Source: Chloroflexota bacterium
Lineage (GTDB): Bacteria > Chloroflexota > Limnocylindria > Limnocylindrales > CSP1-4
Assembly: GCA_003157175.1 (NCBI GenBank)
Contig: PMIQ01000227.1
Location: 34,384 to 50,057 of the forward strand
Length of the DNA: 15,674 bases
Direction: 5' to 3'
Part shown: positions 1 through 6,757 of the stretch, piece after piece
Position numbering within the stretch: the first letter of the stretch is position 1
Layout of the letters: the number at the start of each line of letters is the position of its first letter
Program-made: the position numbers and the translations under genes
The notes under the pieces: generated by a model
Databases searched by the model: none
What the model saw: the letters and a program-made list of their open reading frames with translations, nothing else
What the model was told of the DNA's origin: nothing

Positions 1-16
1 GCCAGCGCACGGCGAC

Positions 17-175
17 CTACTCCTCTCCGGTCAGTCGTCGATTGATGCCGGCGATCTCGTCGACGAACCGCCGTCTGACCGGGTGCTCAAGATCCAGGAT
101 CTCCTCGAACGACCAGTGGAGGTGGTAGCCGACGTACGCGATCTCCTCGAAGAGGCGGTCGGTCGCGTACGTCAC
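17..175 (-). CDS. DUF6760-type small tail-assembly protein of a contractile injection system
   Basis: This is a 52-residue gene that starts with GTG (173-175) and ends with TAG (17-19). The start overlaps the stop of the preceding gene in a GTGA tetranucleotide, so translation is coupled, or is reached by -1 frameshifting (see 131-184). The product begins VTYATDRLFEEIAYVGYHLH, continues with a Trp and an acidic ILDLEHP segment, then an Arg triplet and a short basic C-terminus ending in LTGEE. From memory this is the DUF6760 family, found just downstream of the tube and tail-assembly genes in actinobacterial-type CIS loci. The pattern of an aromatic helix followed by W-S-x-x-E-I-L-x-L also recalls the phage GpE tail-assembly proteins, but that similarity is inference. 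There is no signal peptide or membrane segment, so it should act in the cytoplasm during particle assembly. The family call is fairly firm; the biochemical role is unknown. Confidence 0.8.
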   Translation of the reverse strand: MTYATDRLFEEIAYVGYHLHWSFEEILDLEHPVRRRFVDEIAGINRRLTGEE

Positions 176-184
176 GATCCCCCC
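131..184 (-). promoter_or_regulatory. Candidate -1 programmed ribosomal frameshift signal (slippery heptamer plus stem-loop)
   Basis: On the minus strand the heptamer GGGGGGA (184 to 178) lies in the phase G_GGG_GGA relative to the tail-assembly gene, one codon before its TGA stop (174-172). Four bases after the heptamer begins a perfect 11-bp stem: 5' arm GACGTACGCGA (173 to 163), 21-nt loop, 3' arm TCGCGTACGTC (141 to 131). The loop can form a further CCTC/GAGG mini-stem. A -1 slip would continue directly into the DUF6760 frame and give a fusion of about 192 residues in addition to the 140-residue product. Phage tail-assembly chaperones (lambda G/GT, P2 E/E') use exactly this logic. The sequence elements are seen directly; that they function is inference. 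Confidence 0.6.
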
Positions 185-594
185 GACGAACCACCGCCGA
201 TCTCGACGGTGAACTCATGGCGGCAGGCGGGGCATGTCACGGCGGCCTGCGAGGTTCCGTCCTGGTTTATGCGCCGGTAGAGGTCCTGAAGGAAGGCCAG
301 GTCGGACGCGAACATTCCTTCGACGACGCCCGGATTGATCTGAGGCAGGGTTCCCAGTCGGGTGATGACGCGACTTAGCAGGATGACCGTGAGATACGCC
401 TCGTTCTCCCGGACTCGCGGATCGCGCACAGGGTTGATCTCGTCCCGAGCGGTCGCCAGTCGCATGAGGCCTTCACGATGGACGACGCCCTGCTCGTCGA
501 CGTACCCACGCGGCAGGACGAACGCGAACTCGGTACGCAGCGGCCCAGGCCGGTCTGCGGCCGACAAGGGTGCCGCCTTCGTCTCGGCGACCAT
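172..594 (-). CDS. CIS tail-assembly protein with a C-terminal CxxC-H motif
   Basis: A 140-residue soluble protein three bases downstream of the tube gene, so it is in the same transcript. The N-terminus (1-30) ends in FAFVLPRGYVDEQG. The middle (40-115) is helical, with the phrase LATARDEINPVRDPRVRENE followed by a hydrophobic helix and LGTLPQINP. This pattern is typical of the short protein encoded after the tube protein in CIS loci and is comparable to phage tail-assembly chaperones. Near the end stands VTCPACRHEF (C121, C124, H126), half of a zinc-knuckle, then a flexible GGGSSGGS tail. The tail is encoded by the G-run of the proposed frameshift site, and the gene overlaps DUF6760 by four bases. 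Its likely role, in chaperoning tube or tape-measure assembly, is inferred from gene order. No strong ribosome-binding site precedes ATG 594, consistent with coupling to the tube gene. Confidence 0.75.
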   Translation of the reverse strand: MVAETKAAPLSAADRPGPLRTEFAFVLPRGYVDEQGVVHREGLMRLATARDEINPVRDPRVRENEAYLTVILLSRVITRLGTLPQINPGVVEGMFASDLAFLQDLYRRINQDGTSQAAVTCPACRHEFTVEIGGGSSGGS

Positions 595-597
595 CGC

Positions 598-1056
598 TTA
601 CTTGACCCTCGCGAACGTCTCGCAGACGATCGTAATCTCCTCGACAGAAGGTGCGTTGTCCCCGGCCTTGAAGCCGCTGACGGTCACCTTCGAGACCCAG
701 GCGTTGGTGAAGTTGTAGCGGGCGACCTCCTGGTGCTCGAAGTCGTACTGGACGATCGAGCCGTTGCGGCGGGCGTCCTTGAGCTTTCCGTCGAGCGCCG
801 CCTGGTGCCAGTTCCACAGGTCCATGGACTGGTTCGCGGCCCGCTTCAGGGTGATCGTGGGGGGTTTGAGTGCGCCGATCTGCTTCTTGAGAGTTGGACG
901 ACCCGTCTTGTCGACTTCCTTGACCTCTATTACGTCGACCTCAGACGAGGCCCCGCTTACCTCCTGGAACTGGGCCAGGCTGACGCTGTCGATCTCGATC
1001 GAGAAGCGCTGTGAGCTGAGGGCATCCTGGGGAAGATTTGGGACACCAGCTGGCAT
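598..1056 (-). CDS. Inner tube protein, T4 gp19-like (Pvc1/Pvc5 type)
   Basis: A 152-residue protein of the T4 gp19-like tail tube family, whose hexameric rings stack to form the inner tube of the injection needle. Typical family features are visible: an N-terminal strand FSIEIDSVSLAQFQEVSG, the phrase EVDVIEVKEVDKTGRPTLKKQIG with a Gly-Lys rich turn, the central ITLKRAANQSMDLWNWHQ helix (about 70-90), and the C-terminal strands YNFTNAWVSKVTVSGFKAGD and EEITIVCETFARVK. The length is normal for the family. The start ATG at 1056 is set by an AAGGAG ribosome-binding site at 1065-1070, eight bases upstream. The gene follows the sheath gene by 34 bases, the usual sheath-tube order in CIS and phage-tail-like loci. 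There is no export signal, as expected for particles assembled in the cytoplasm. This is a confident family call. Confidence 0.93.
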   Translation of the reverse strand: MPAGVPNLPQDALSSQRFSIEIDSVSLAQFQEVSGASSEVDVIEVKEVDKTGRPTLKKQIGALKPPTITLKRAANQSMDLWNWHQAALDGKLKDARRNGSIVQYDFEHQEVARYNFTNAWVSKVTVSGFKAGDNAPSVEEITIVCETFARVK

Positions 1057-1090
1057 TTCGGAATCTCCTTGCGTTCCTAACGGTTGGCGC

Positions 1091-2605
1091 CTATTCCGTC
1101 AGCGACGCGCCGCCGGAGAACTGGGCGATCCTGAAGATCACGAACTCGGCCGGCTTCACGGGCGCGATCCCGATGTCGATGATCAGCTGGCCGGCGTCGA
1201 TGGTCTCTGCGGTGTTGTTCTCGCCATCGCACTTGACGAAGAAGGCTTCGCCGGGCGTCGCACCGAAGAGCGCGCCGTCTCGCCAGACGCGAACCAGGAA
1301 CGAGTTGATAGTCCGCTTGGCGCGCTCCCAGAGCGCCATGTCGTTGGGCTCGAAGACCACCCACTGGGTACCTTCGAAGATGGACTCCTCCACGTAGTTG
1401 AAGAGCCGCCGGACGTTGAGGTACCTCCATGCCGGGTCGGACGAGAGGGTCCTCGCGCCCCACACGCGGATGCCGCGGCCGGGGAAGGCGCGGATGCAGT
1501 TGATCCCGATCGGGTTGAGGAGATCGTGCTCGCCCTTGGTGAGCTGCACCTCCAGGGCGATGGCGCCGCGGACGACTTCGTTGGCGGGTGCCTTGTGGAC
1601 GCCGCGCTGTTCGTCGCTGCGGGCCCAGATTCCGGCCATGTGGCCGGACGGGGGCACGAAGACGGCCCTGCCGGCAAGCGGGTCGAAGACCTTGATCCAC
1701 GGCCAGTAGAGGGCCGCGTACTTGGAATCGTAGCCGGCGCTGTCGGTCCGCCATTCGTTGACCTGCTGCGCCCCGAAGTCGGGTGGTGCGTCCAAGATCG
1801 CGACGCGGTCGCCCATCAGCTCGCAATGAGCGATCATCGCCAGCTGAACGGCCTTCACGCCCTCCATGTCGAGGGCGCCCTTCTGGTACAGGGCCATCAG
1901 GTCGGGGGCGGCGACCATCGTCACCTCGTCGACCGCCTCGAGTCCACCGAAGCCCGTGCGCTGCGCCGGGTTGCCGGCGTATTCGTCCGGGGTGACCCGA
2001 ATCGCGCCCTTGGTGCTGCCACCGCTGAGCGCCGTCTTGCCCACGGCGGGAGCCAGCTCTGACTTGGTGACCTCTTCGAGCCGGATCCGGTGGGACGTCC
2101 TGGTTTGCGTGAAGACGTTCTGACGGCCCTTCTTGAGGGTTACGTTGTCGTAGACCTCATCTTCCTTGCCGCCCACCGAAACGATGAGCTTGAAGACCCC
2201 TTCACCGGGCTCAGACGGCTCGGCCACCTCGACCGAGATCTGGTCCCCGGACACGCCGGGCTCGAGGGCGACGACCCGGAACGCGGGCACCGCTTTGTCG
2301 GTGGAGCTGGGCAACTCGAGCCGGGCTGCCGGGGCAGCGCCATCGGCTCCGATGCGAACGACGTATGCGGTTCCACCGCCGTTCAGGAAGTAGCCGTAAA
2401 CGGCATGAGCGAGGTACGAACCCTCCATGAAGTCACCGAACGTGGACGTGAACTGGGTCCAGTTCGTGACCAGGGTGGGCGCGTTCGCGGGACCTCGCTG
2501 AGCCAGGCCGACGAAGGCTGCGACGGCCGTCCCGACGCCCTCGATCGGGCGGGAGCCGGCCTCGACCTCCTCGACGTAGACGCCGGGCGACAGGTATTGC
2601 GGCAT
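1091..2605 (-). CDS. Contractile tail sheath protein
   Basis: A 504-residue phage tail sheath-family protein that forms the contractile outer layer of the injection machine. The N-terminus reads MPQYLSPGVYVEEVEAGSRP, the near-universal sheath start, followed by the IEGVGTAVAAFVG segment. The C-terminal sheath domain starts near residue 381 with VWGARTLSSDP, then RYLNVRRLFNYVEESIF, WVVFEPND, LWERAKRTINSFL and a final strand region ending FRIAQFSGGASLTE. The variable surface domain lies between about 100 and 280. The reading frame is open upstream to 2716, but the extra 37 residues do not look like sheath. ATG 2605 is therefore preferred; a GGAG about ten bases before it is a plausible ribosome-binding site. 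It is the first gene of the minus-strand structural operon and is divergent from the DUF4255 gene. Confidence 0.95.
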   Translation of the reverse strand: MPQYLSPGVYVEEVEAGSRPIEGVGTAVAAFVGLAQRGPANAPTLVTNWTQFTSTFGDFMEGSYLAHAVYGYFLNGGGTAYVVRIGADGAAPAARLELPSSTDKAVPAFRVVALEPGVSGDQISVEVAEPSEPGEGVFKLIVSVGGKEDEVYDNVTLKKGRQNVFTQTRTSHRIRLEEVTKSELAPAVGKTALSGGSTKGAIRVTPDEYAGNPAQRTGFGGLEAVDEVTMVAAPDLMALYQKGALDMEGVKAVQLAMIAHCELMGDRVAILDAPPDFGAQQVNEWRTDSAGYDSKYAALYWPWIKVFDPLAGRAVFVPPSGHMAGIWARSDEQRGVHKAPANEVVRGAIALEVQLTKGEHDLLNPIGINCIRAFPGRGIRVWGARTLSSDPAWRYLNVRRLFNYVEESIFEGTQWVVFEPNDMALWERAKRTINSFLVRVWRDGALFGATPGEAFFVKCDGENNTAETIDAGQLIIDIGIAPVKPAEFVIFRIAQFSGGASLTE

Positions 2606-2885
2606 GCGTTTCGTCTCCAACACTGCGGAGGTGAAGGACGATAGAGAGGGTCCGCTCCGGCCGCCCTCACGACAATGGGCGAGCGGGCGGTCCGGAGGGA
2701 AGAAACGATTGTCCATCAGGGCAGCGGCGTTGCCCGAACGGCTGCCCGGCAGCTGCTTGCCGTGGCGGCGAGCGGTCCCGAACCTGTGGGGCGGCGGGCG
2801 CTGCCATTGGTGGCGCGCGGCCGCCTGCCGTCGACGCCAGGGTCGAGACGGAGGAGCTCATGGGTCGGGCCGACCGGATGGCCGC
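2606..2885. other. Divergent intergenic region between the sheath and DUF4255 genes
   Basis: This 280-base region must carry promoters for both CIS half-operons. It holds an imperfect inverted repeat, CTCCGGCCGCCC (2655-2666) against GGGCGG-T-CCGGAG (2685-2697), which could form a hairpin in the sheath leader. It also holds the word TGCCCGAACGG (2731-2741) immediately followed by the odd palindrome GCTGCC-C-GGCAGC (2741-2753). I could not assign convincing -35/-10 boxes. The reading frames that cross it show no protein-like composition. Confidence 0.5.
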
Positions 2886-2889
2886 ATGA
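2850..2889 (+). promoter_or_regulatory. Strong Shine-Dalgarno plus nine-residue leader ORF coupled to the DUF4255 gene
   Basis: GGAGGAG (2850-2856) is the only strong ribosome-binding site near the DUF4255 start, but it is 30 bases away from ATG 2886. It is well placed for ATG 2860, which opens a tiny frame MGRADRMAA ending in TGA 2887-2889. That stop overlaps the DUF4255 start as ATGA. Ribosomes could load on the leader and re-initiate. No in-frame GTG or TTG lies close to the Shine-Dalgarno that would give a longer DUF4255 protein. The sequence is direct evidence; the coupling is inference. Confidence 0.4.
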
Positions 2890-3647
2890 TCGAGGTCTTC
2901 GACGAGACTCTCCGTGAGCTCGTGCGACGCGAAGTCGTGAACGGCAGCCAGGTCGAGATCGCCTTCGACGCGCCCACCAGGGATTGGGCGTCCCGCCGAA
3001 ACGCCCCGGTCGTGAACATCTACTTGTATGACATCCGCGACGACCTGACCCGCCGGGAGGTCCAATACGAAGATGTCCGTGACCCGACCGGTCGGGTCAC
3101 GGAAAGGCGCCCACCCGTACACCTCTTCCGACTGTCTTACATCGTGACCGCCTGGACCCAGCGACCCGAGGATGAGCATCGCCTGCTGTCCGCCTGCCTG
3201 GCCAGCTTCCTCCGGCACGAGACCCTGGCCCCTCGAGAGCTCTCGGGTGTGCTGGCGGACCAGCCCCACCCGGTCCAGCTCAACGTGGCGCTGCCGCCGA
3301 CCGAAGATCGCTCGATTGCCGACGTCTGGACGGCCCTGGGGGGCGAGCTCAAGCCTTCGATAGACCTGGTGGCCATCGTCCCATTCGTCATCGACCGCCA
3401 CCAGGAGGCCGGGCCGCCCGTCCTCGAGACACCGCGGCTAACGCTGGCGGCGCGGCGCGGCGCTCCGGAACGGGCCCCGCGCGCCGGTCGCGCCCAAGGC
3501 GGCACGGCCCCCGACAAGGCCGCCCGTGCCGGAAGCGCCGACGGCGCCGGCGATGCCGAGACGGGGTGGGCGGAAGAGACCGTTTCTGGCGGAAGTGAGG
3601 AGCAACCGGGTCGGATCGTACGCGTCCGATCGGTCCGAAGACCGTGA
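2886..3647 (+). CDS. DUF4255 (Pvc16-like) tail cap/terminator protein
   Basis: A 253-residue protein with the DUF4255 domain in residues 1 to about 175. It opens MIEVFDETLRELVRREVVNG, then VEIAFDAP, NAPVVNIYLYDIRDDLTRRE and RPPVHLFRLSYIVTAWTQRP, and a helical LLSACLASFLRHETLAP segment. These are hallmark phrases of the family. In characterised injection systems (PVC/afp Pvc16/Afp16) the family caps the tube and sheath at the distal end and fixes particle length. The tail from about 190 is Ala/Gly/Arg-rich and probably disordered. The start ATG 2886 is where family similarity begins and may be reached through the leader frame at 2860. The stop overlaps the ATPase start (GTGA at 3644-3647), so the two are co-translated. 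The domain is a confident call; the cap role is transferred from homologues. Confidence 0.9.
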   Translation: MIEVFDETLRELVRREVVNGSQVEIAFDAPTRDWASRRNAPVVNIYLYDIRDDLTRREVQYEDVRDPTGRVTERRPPVHLFRLSYIVTAWTQRPEDEHRLLSACLASFLRHETLAPRELSGVLADQPHPVQLNVALPPTEDRSIADVWTALGGELKPSIDLVAIVPFVIDRHQEAGPPVLETPRLTLAARRGAPERAPRAGRAQGGTAPDKAARAGSADGAGDAETGWAEETVSGGSEEQPGRIVRVRSVRRP

Positions 3648-5830
3648 CCGGCGCGGGCAGCCAGGGCGCGGCCGAGGCCCCAGGCCCTGCCGCGGTGGAG
3701 GGGCGAGCCGGATCCGCGGTCGATCCGTCGCTCCGGCACCTGGCCGGAAAGATGGCAATCGTCGAGGCGCGGGTGCGGGCCATCGTGGCTGCGAGACGCA
3801 AGGTCGACCCCAATCCCGACGACAGGTTTCGAGGGCTGTACGTCTCCGGTGCCCAGGCCGGAGCGCTGCTGGCCGGCGACGGTCCGGGGGCCTGGTCGGC
3901 CGGCACGGCCGGTGAGGTCGGGCCGCCGGGATCGCCCGCCGACGGCTCGCCGATCACGGCCGCCGAGGTCGAGGCGGACGCCGACTTAGCCGAGTCTCAG
4001 GGTCTCCAGATACGCCTCCGGGCCATGGCCCGGGCCTTCGGTCTGGGGCCGTTCGACGAGGAGCTTCTTCTGGTCGCGCTGGCTCCAGATCTGGATCCCA
4101 GATTCGAGCGGTTGTATGGATACCTGAACGACGACGTCTCCCGGCGCCGCGCATCCGCCGGTCTGGCGCTGCAACTGTGTGGTGTGCCGCCCACGTCGGG
4201 AGCCGGGCGAAGCCGGCTCGCGGCGACCGGGGCCCTGGTGGCGGGCGGCCTGCTCGAAGTGGAAGACGGAGAGCGACCCTTCCTGACTCGGGCGCTTCGG
4301 GTCCCGGATCGAATCGTCGGCTACCTGCTCGGCGACCCAACCCCTGACACGCGCCTCACGGGGCTCCTGGCCGCCACTTCCGAACCGGGCTCGGCGGTCT
4401 CCTCGGGCGGTGCCACCCAGGCCATCCTCGAGCGCGGACTGCGCGCCGGAGCGACTCTCGCGTACTTCCGCGACCACGTCGGATCGGACGCCCGCGGGAC
4501 GGCGACGGCGGCTTTCGATCGGGTGCAGGGATCGTCGCTCGTCCTCGACCTGGAGCTCGCGGCGCCCGATGTGGATCTCGTCGCGGTAGCTGTGGCCGCC
4601 GGACGTGAGGCCCGACTCAAGGGCGGTGGCGTCGTGGCCGGCCCGATCGACGCCCTCGCGGAACGCGGCGCCTGGCTCGTCCGTGAATTCGCCGATCTGC
4701 CGGTCCCGGTGGTGCTCCACGGCACTCGCGCCTGGGATCCAACCTGGTCCAGGACAGTCCCCCTCGTCGTCGACGTCCAGCCGGCTGTCGCGGACGAGCG
4801 GTCGCGTGCCTGGCGGGCCGGCCTCCGTGGGCTGCCGGAGGCGGACGCCGTCGGTGCCGCCATGTCGCGCTATCCGTTCCGCGTCGCCGTCCCCGGCATC
4901 GCACGTGCCGCGGCCGCTGCCCGCCTGGCCGCTCGGGCCGCCGACCGGCCGGTTACCGCCGCCGACCTGGCCGCCGGAGTCCGGGCCCAGAACGCGACCG
5001 GCCTGGAACGGCTCGCCCGCCGGATCGAGCCGCTGGCCGCCTGGCCCGACCTCGTCCTGCCGCCGGACATCCTCGACCACCTGCACGATCTGGCGAACCG
5101 GGCGCTGCACCGGGACGAGGTCCTCGATGGCTGGGGCCTGGGAGACCCGAATCGGGGGCGCGGCCTGACCGCCCTCTTCACCGGCGATTCCGGTACCGGT
5201 AAGACTTTTTCGGCGGAGGTCGTGGCCGGGACCCTGGGCCTCGACCTGTACGTCATCGATCTGTCGTCGGTCGTCGACAAGTACATCGGCGAGACCGAGA
5301 AGAACCTCGACCGGGTCTTCAGCCAGGCGGACGGCGTGAACGGCGTGCTTCTATTCGACGAGGCAGACGCAATCTTCGGCAAGCGCTCGGAGGTCCGAGA
5401 TGCAAGGGACCGCTACGCGAACGTCGAGATCGCGTATCTGCTCCAACGCATGGAGCACTTTGATGGAATGGCGATCCTGACGACGAACCTGCGGGCCAAC
5501 CTGGACGAAGCCTTCCTTCGGCGCCTGGACGTGCTGGTAGATTTTCCGATGCCGGATGAGGTGGGGCGCCGCCGGTTGTGGGTCCGCCATCTCCCCGCCA
5601 GCCTCCCCGTCGCCGCGGATCTGGACCTCGACTTCCTGGCCCACCGCTTCCGGATCTCCGGCGGCAACATCCGCAACATCGTGGCCGCGGCCGCCTACTC
5701 CGCGGCAGCGGCCGGGCGGCCCGTCGCGATGGCCGACCTCATCAAGGGCACCGAACGCGAGTACCGCAAGCTCGGTCACCTCAGCACGGAGGCCGAGTTC
5801 GGGCCCTACTTCCGTCTTGTCGCGTCGTAG
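3644..5830 (+). CDS. AAA+ ATPase of the contractile injection system (Pvc15-like)
   Basis: A 728-residue two-lobed AAA+ ATPase. The C-terminal lobe is complete: Walker A GDSGTGKT (514-521), Walker B VLLFDEAD (568-575), sensor-1 Asn in LTTNL (N615), and RRLD (626-629) where an arginine finger is expected, then the lid helices. The N-terminal part has the usual leader helix AIVEARVRAIVAARRKVDP and a winged-helix-like region. A first AAA lobe has lost its P-loop (VGSDARGTA, about 279-287), so only one lobe should hydrolyse ATP. ATPases of this type accompany nearly every extracellular CIS; a role in assembly or cargo handling is proposed for the family. The start GTG 3644 overlaps the DUF4255 stop. 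The ATG at residue 38 is an alternative start, but coupling favours GTG. Confidence 0.92.
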   Translation: MTGAGSQGAAEAPGPAAVEGRAGSAVDPSLRHLAGKMAIVEARVRAIVAARRKVDPNPDDRFRGLYVSGAQAGALLAGDGPGAWSAGTAGEVGPPGSPADGSPITAAEVEADADLAESQGLQIRLRAMARAFGLGPFDEELLLVALAPDLDPRFERLYGYLNDDVSRRRASAGLALQLCGVPPTSGAGRSRLAATGALVAGGLLEVEDGERPFLTRALRVPDRIVGYLLGDPTPDTRLTGLLAATSEPGSAVSSGGATQAILERGLRAGATLAYFRDHVGSDARGTATAAFDRVQGSSLVLDLELAAPDVDLVAVAVAAGREARLKGGGVVAGPIDALAERGAWLVREFADLPVPVVLHGTRAWDPTWSRTVPLVVDVQPAVADERSRAWRAGLRGLPEADAVGAAMSRYPFRVAVPGIARAAAAARLAARAADRPVTAADLAAGVRAQNATGLERLARRIEPLAAWPDLVLPPDILDHLHDLANRALHRDEVLDGWGLGDPNRGRGLTALFTGDSGTGKTFSAEVVAGTLGLDLYVIDLSSVVDKYIGETEKNLDRVFSQADGVNGVLLFDEADAIFGKRSEVRDARDRYANVEIAYLLQRMEHFDGMAILTTNLRANLDEAFLRRLDVLVDFPMPDEVGRRRLWVRHLPASLPVAADLDLDFLAHRFRISGGNIRNIVAAAAYSAAAAGRPVAMADLIKGTEREYRKLGHLSTEAEFGPYFRLVAS

Positions 5831-5927
5831 CGCCGGGGCTCAGAAGGCCCGGAGCGCGCAGACACCACTACGGGCGCGATCCAATGACGACTGGTCGCGG
5901 CGCGGCGCCGCCCCGGCGTGAGCCGCG
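5831..5927. other. Short convergent spacer with a GC inverted repeat
   Basis: This lies between the converging ATPase and LuxR genes. GCGCGGC (5900-5906) and GCCGCGC (5922-5928) form a 7-bp inverted repeat with a 15-nt loop that just touches the LuxR stop codon. It could act as a bidirectional stop, but there is no T-run, so I do not call an intrinsic terminator. Confidence 0.3.
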
Positions 5928-6554
5928 CTAGATGAGCCCCTGGCGGATCACGTAGGCAACGGCATGGGCGCGGTTGCGAAGCTCGAACCTGGTCGTCACG
6001 TCGTGGATGACGTTCTTGACCGTCCGGTCGGAGAAGTACAGCTCGCGGCCCACTTCAGCAGTGTCGTGGCCGTCAGCGATCAACCGAAGGACCGCGACCT
6101 CGCGCTCGGTCAGCCCGCCGAGAGTCAGGCCGCGCGGCGAGAGCACCTGCCGCTGCAGCCGTCCGACCTGGGCGAGGAGTCGGCCCAGAAGGTCCGGCGG
6201 CAGCGTACCGTCGCCTTCCGCCGCTCCGCGGATCGCCTGTTCCAGAGTGGCCGCGTCGCTGTTCCGGCGGACGATGCCACTCACTCCGGCCTCGACCGCC
6301 GCGAGCAGGCCGGCGTCGTCGATCCGACCCACGAGCAACACCACCCGCCGCAGACCCATCGCCGGGGCCGTCCGTATGGCGCGGATCGCCGCCCCATCCG
6401 CCTCATCGGCCGCGATCAGAGTTACGCCACCCTCCGGCGTCGGGTCCGTCGTCAAGACGATGTCGGATTTGCGGCCGAGCCTGGCTTCGATACCCGCCCG
6501 CGTCAGAGGATCCGCACCCGAGAGCGACACGAAGATCTTTTCCTGGGACGCCAT
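5928..6554 (-). CDS. LuxR/NarL-type transcription regulator with a degenerate receiver domain
   Basis: A 208-residue regulator. Residues 146-208 form a clear LuxR-type helix-turn-helix: GLTEREVAVLRLIADGHDTAEVG, then SDRTVKNVIHDVTTRF with the recognition helix. Residues 7-115 keep a receiver-like fold (VVLLVGRIDDAGLLAAVEAGVSGIVRRNS) but lack the acidic pocket. The usual VDDH is SLSGAD, and the phospho-acceptor position falls in LIAADEAD, where no Asp aligns cleanly. The conserved Lys appears replaced by Arg. It is thus an atypical response regulator, probably not phosphorylated. ATG 6554 is fixed by a strong AGGAGGAG (6560-6567) five bases upstream. It sits inside the CIS locus, divergent from the CisA-like gene, and is the obvious candidate to control the cluster. 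Confidence 0.88.
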   Translation of the reverse strand: MASQEKIFVSLSGADPLTRAGIEARLGRKSDIVLTTDPTPEGGVTLIAADEADGAAIRAIRTAPAMGLRRVVLLVGRIDDAGLLAAVEAGVSGIVRRNSDAATLEQAIRGAAEGDGTLPPDLLGRLLAQVGRLQRQVLSPRGLTLGGLTEREVAVLRLIADGHDTAEVGRELYFSDRTVKNVIHDVTTRFELRNRAHAVAYVIRQGLI

Positions 6555-6757
6555 CTGAACTCCTCCTGCCCCGAGCCTCCGAAGCTCCTCGAGCGCTTCA
6601 GGCTGGAACGGGCGAAGTCTGCCACCGGGCCATTTCCCAGGACTTAACGTGCAGTTATCGGGCACGTAGAACGGTCCAAGTCTGCCCCTTCGGGCAACTC
6701 GATCCACCCCTCGGCTCCTTCCCTCGCAACCGCCGGCACGCGACACTTCGAAGCACA
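6555..6757. promoter_or_regulatory. Divergent regulatory region with repeats between LuxR and the CisA-like gene
   Basis: A 203-base spacer. AAGTCTGCC occurs twice (6615-6623 and 6678-6686), each followed within a few bases by CGGGC and 63 bases apart. Between them is an inverted repeat ACGTGC (6647-6652) / GCACGT (6662-6667) with a 9-base centre. TTCGGGCA (6689-6696) is the minus-strand form of the TGCCCGAA word found in the other CIS intergenic regions. Operator function for the adjacent LuxR protein is inference. No strong ribosome-binding site precedes ATG 6758, so the CisA-like gene may be poorly translated or leaderless. Confidence 0.4.

Noticed and set aside
1..16. Start of the next CIS gene (GTG at 8-10 on the minus strand)
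   Set aside because: A gene is expected here from CIS gene order, but only a few codons are in the window and nothing can be identified.
764..2062. Open frame of 432 codons on the plus strand opposite sheath and tube
   Set aside because: It crosses two well-recognised genes on the other strand and shows shadow-type composition.
2606..2716. Sheath start at 2716 with 37 extra residues
   Set aside because: Sheath proteins begin with the PQYLSPGVYVEE-type sequence; the extension has no similarity to it and lies in the promoter region.
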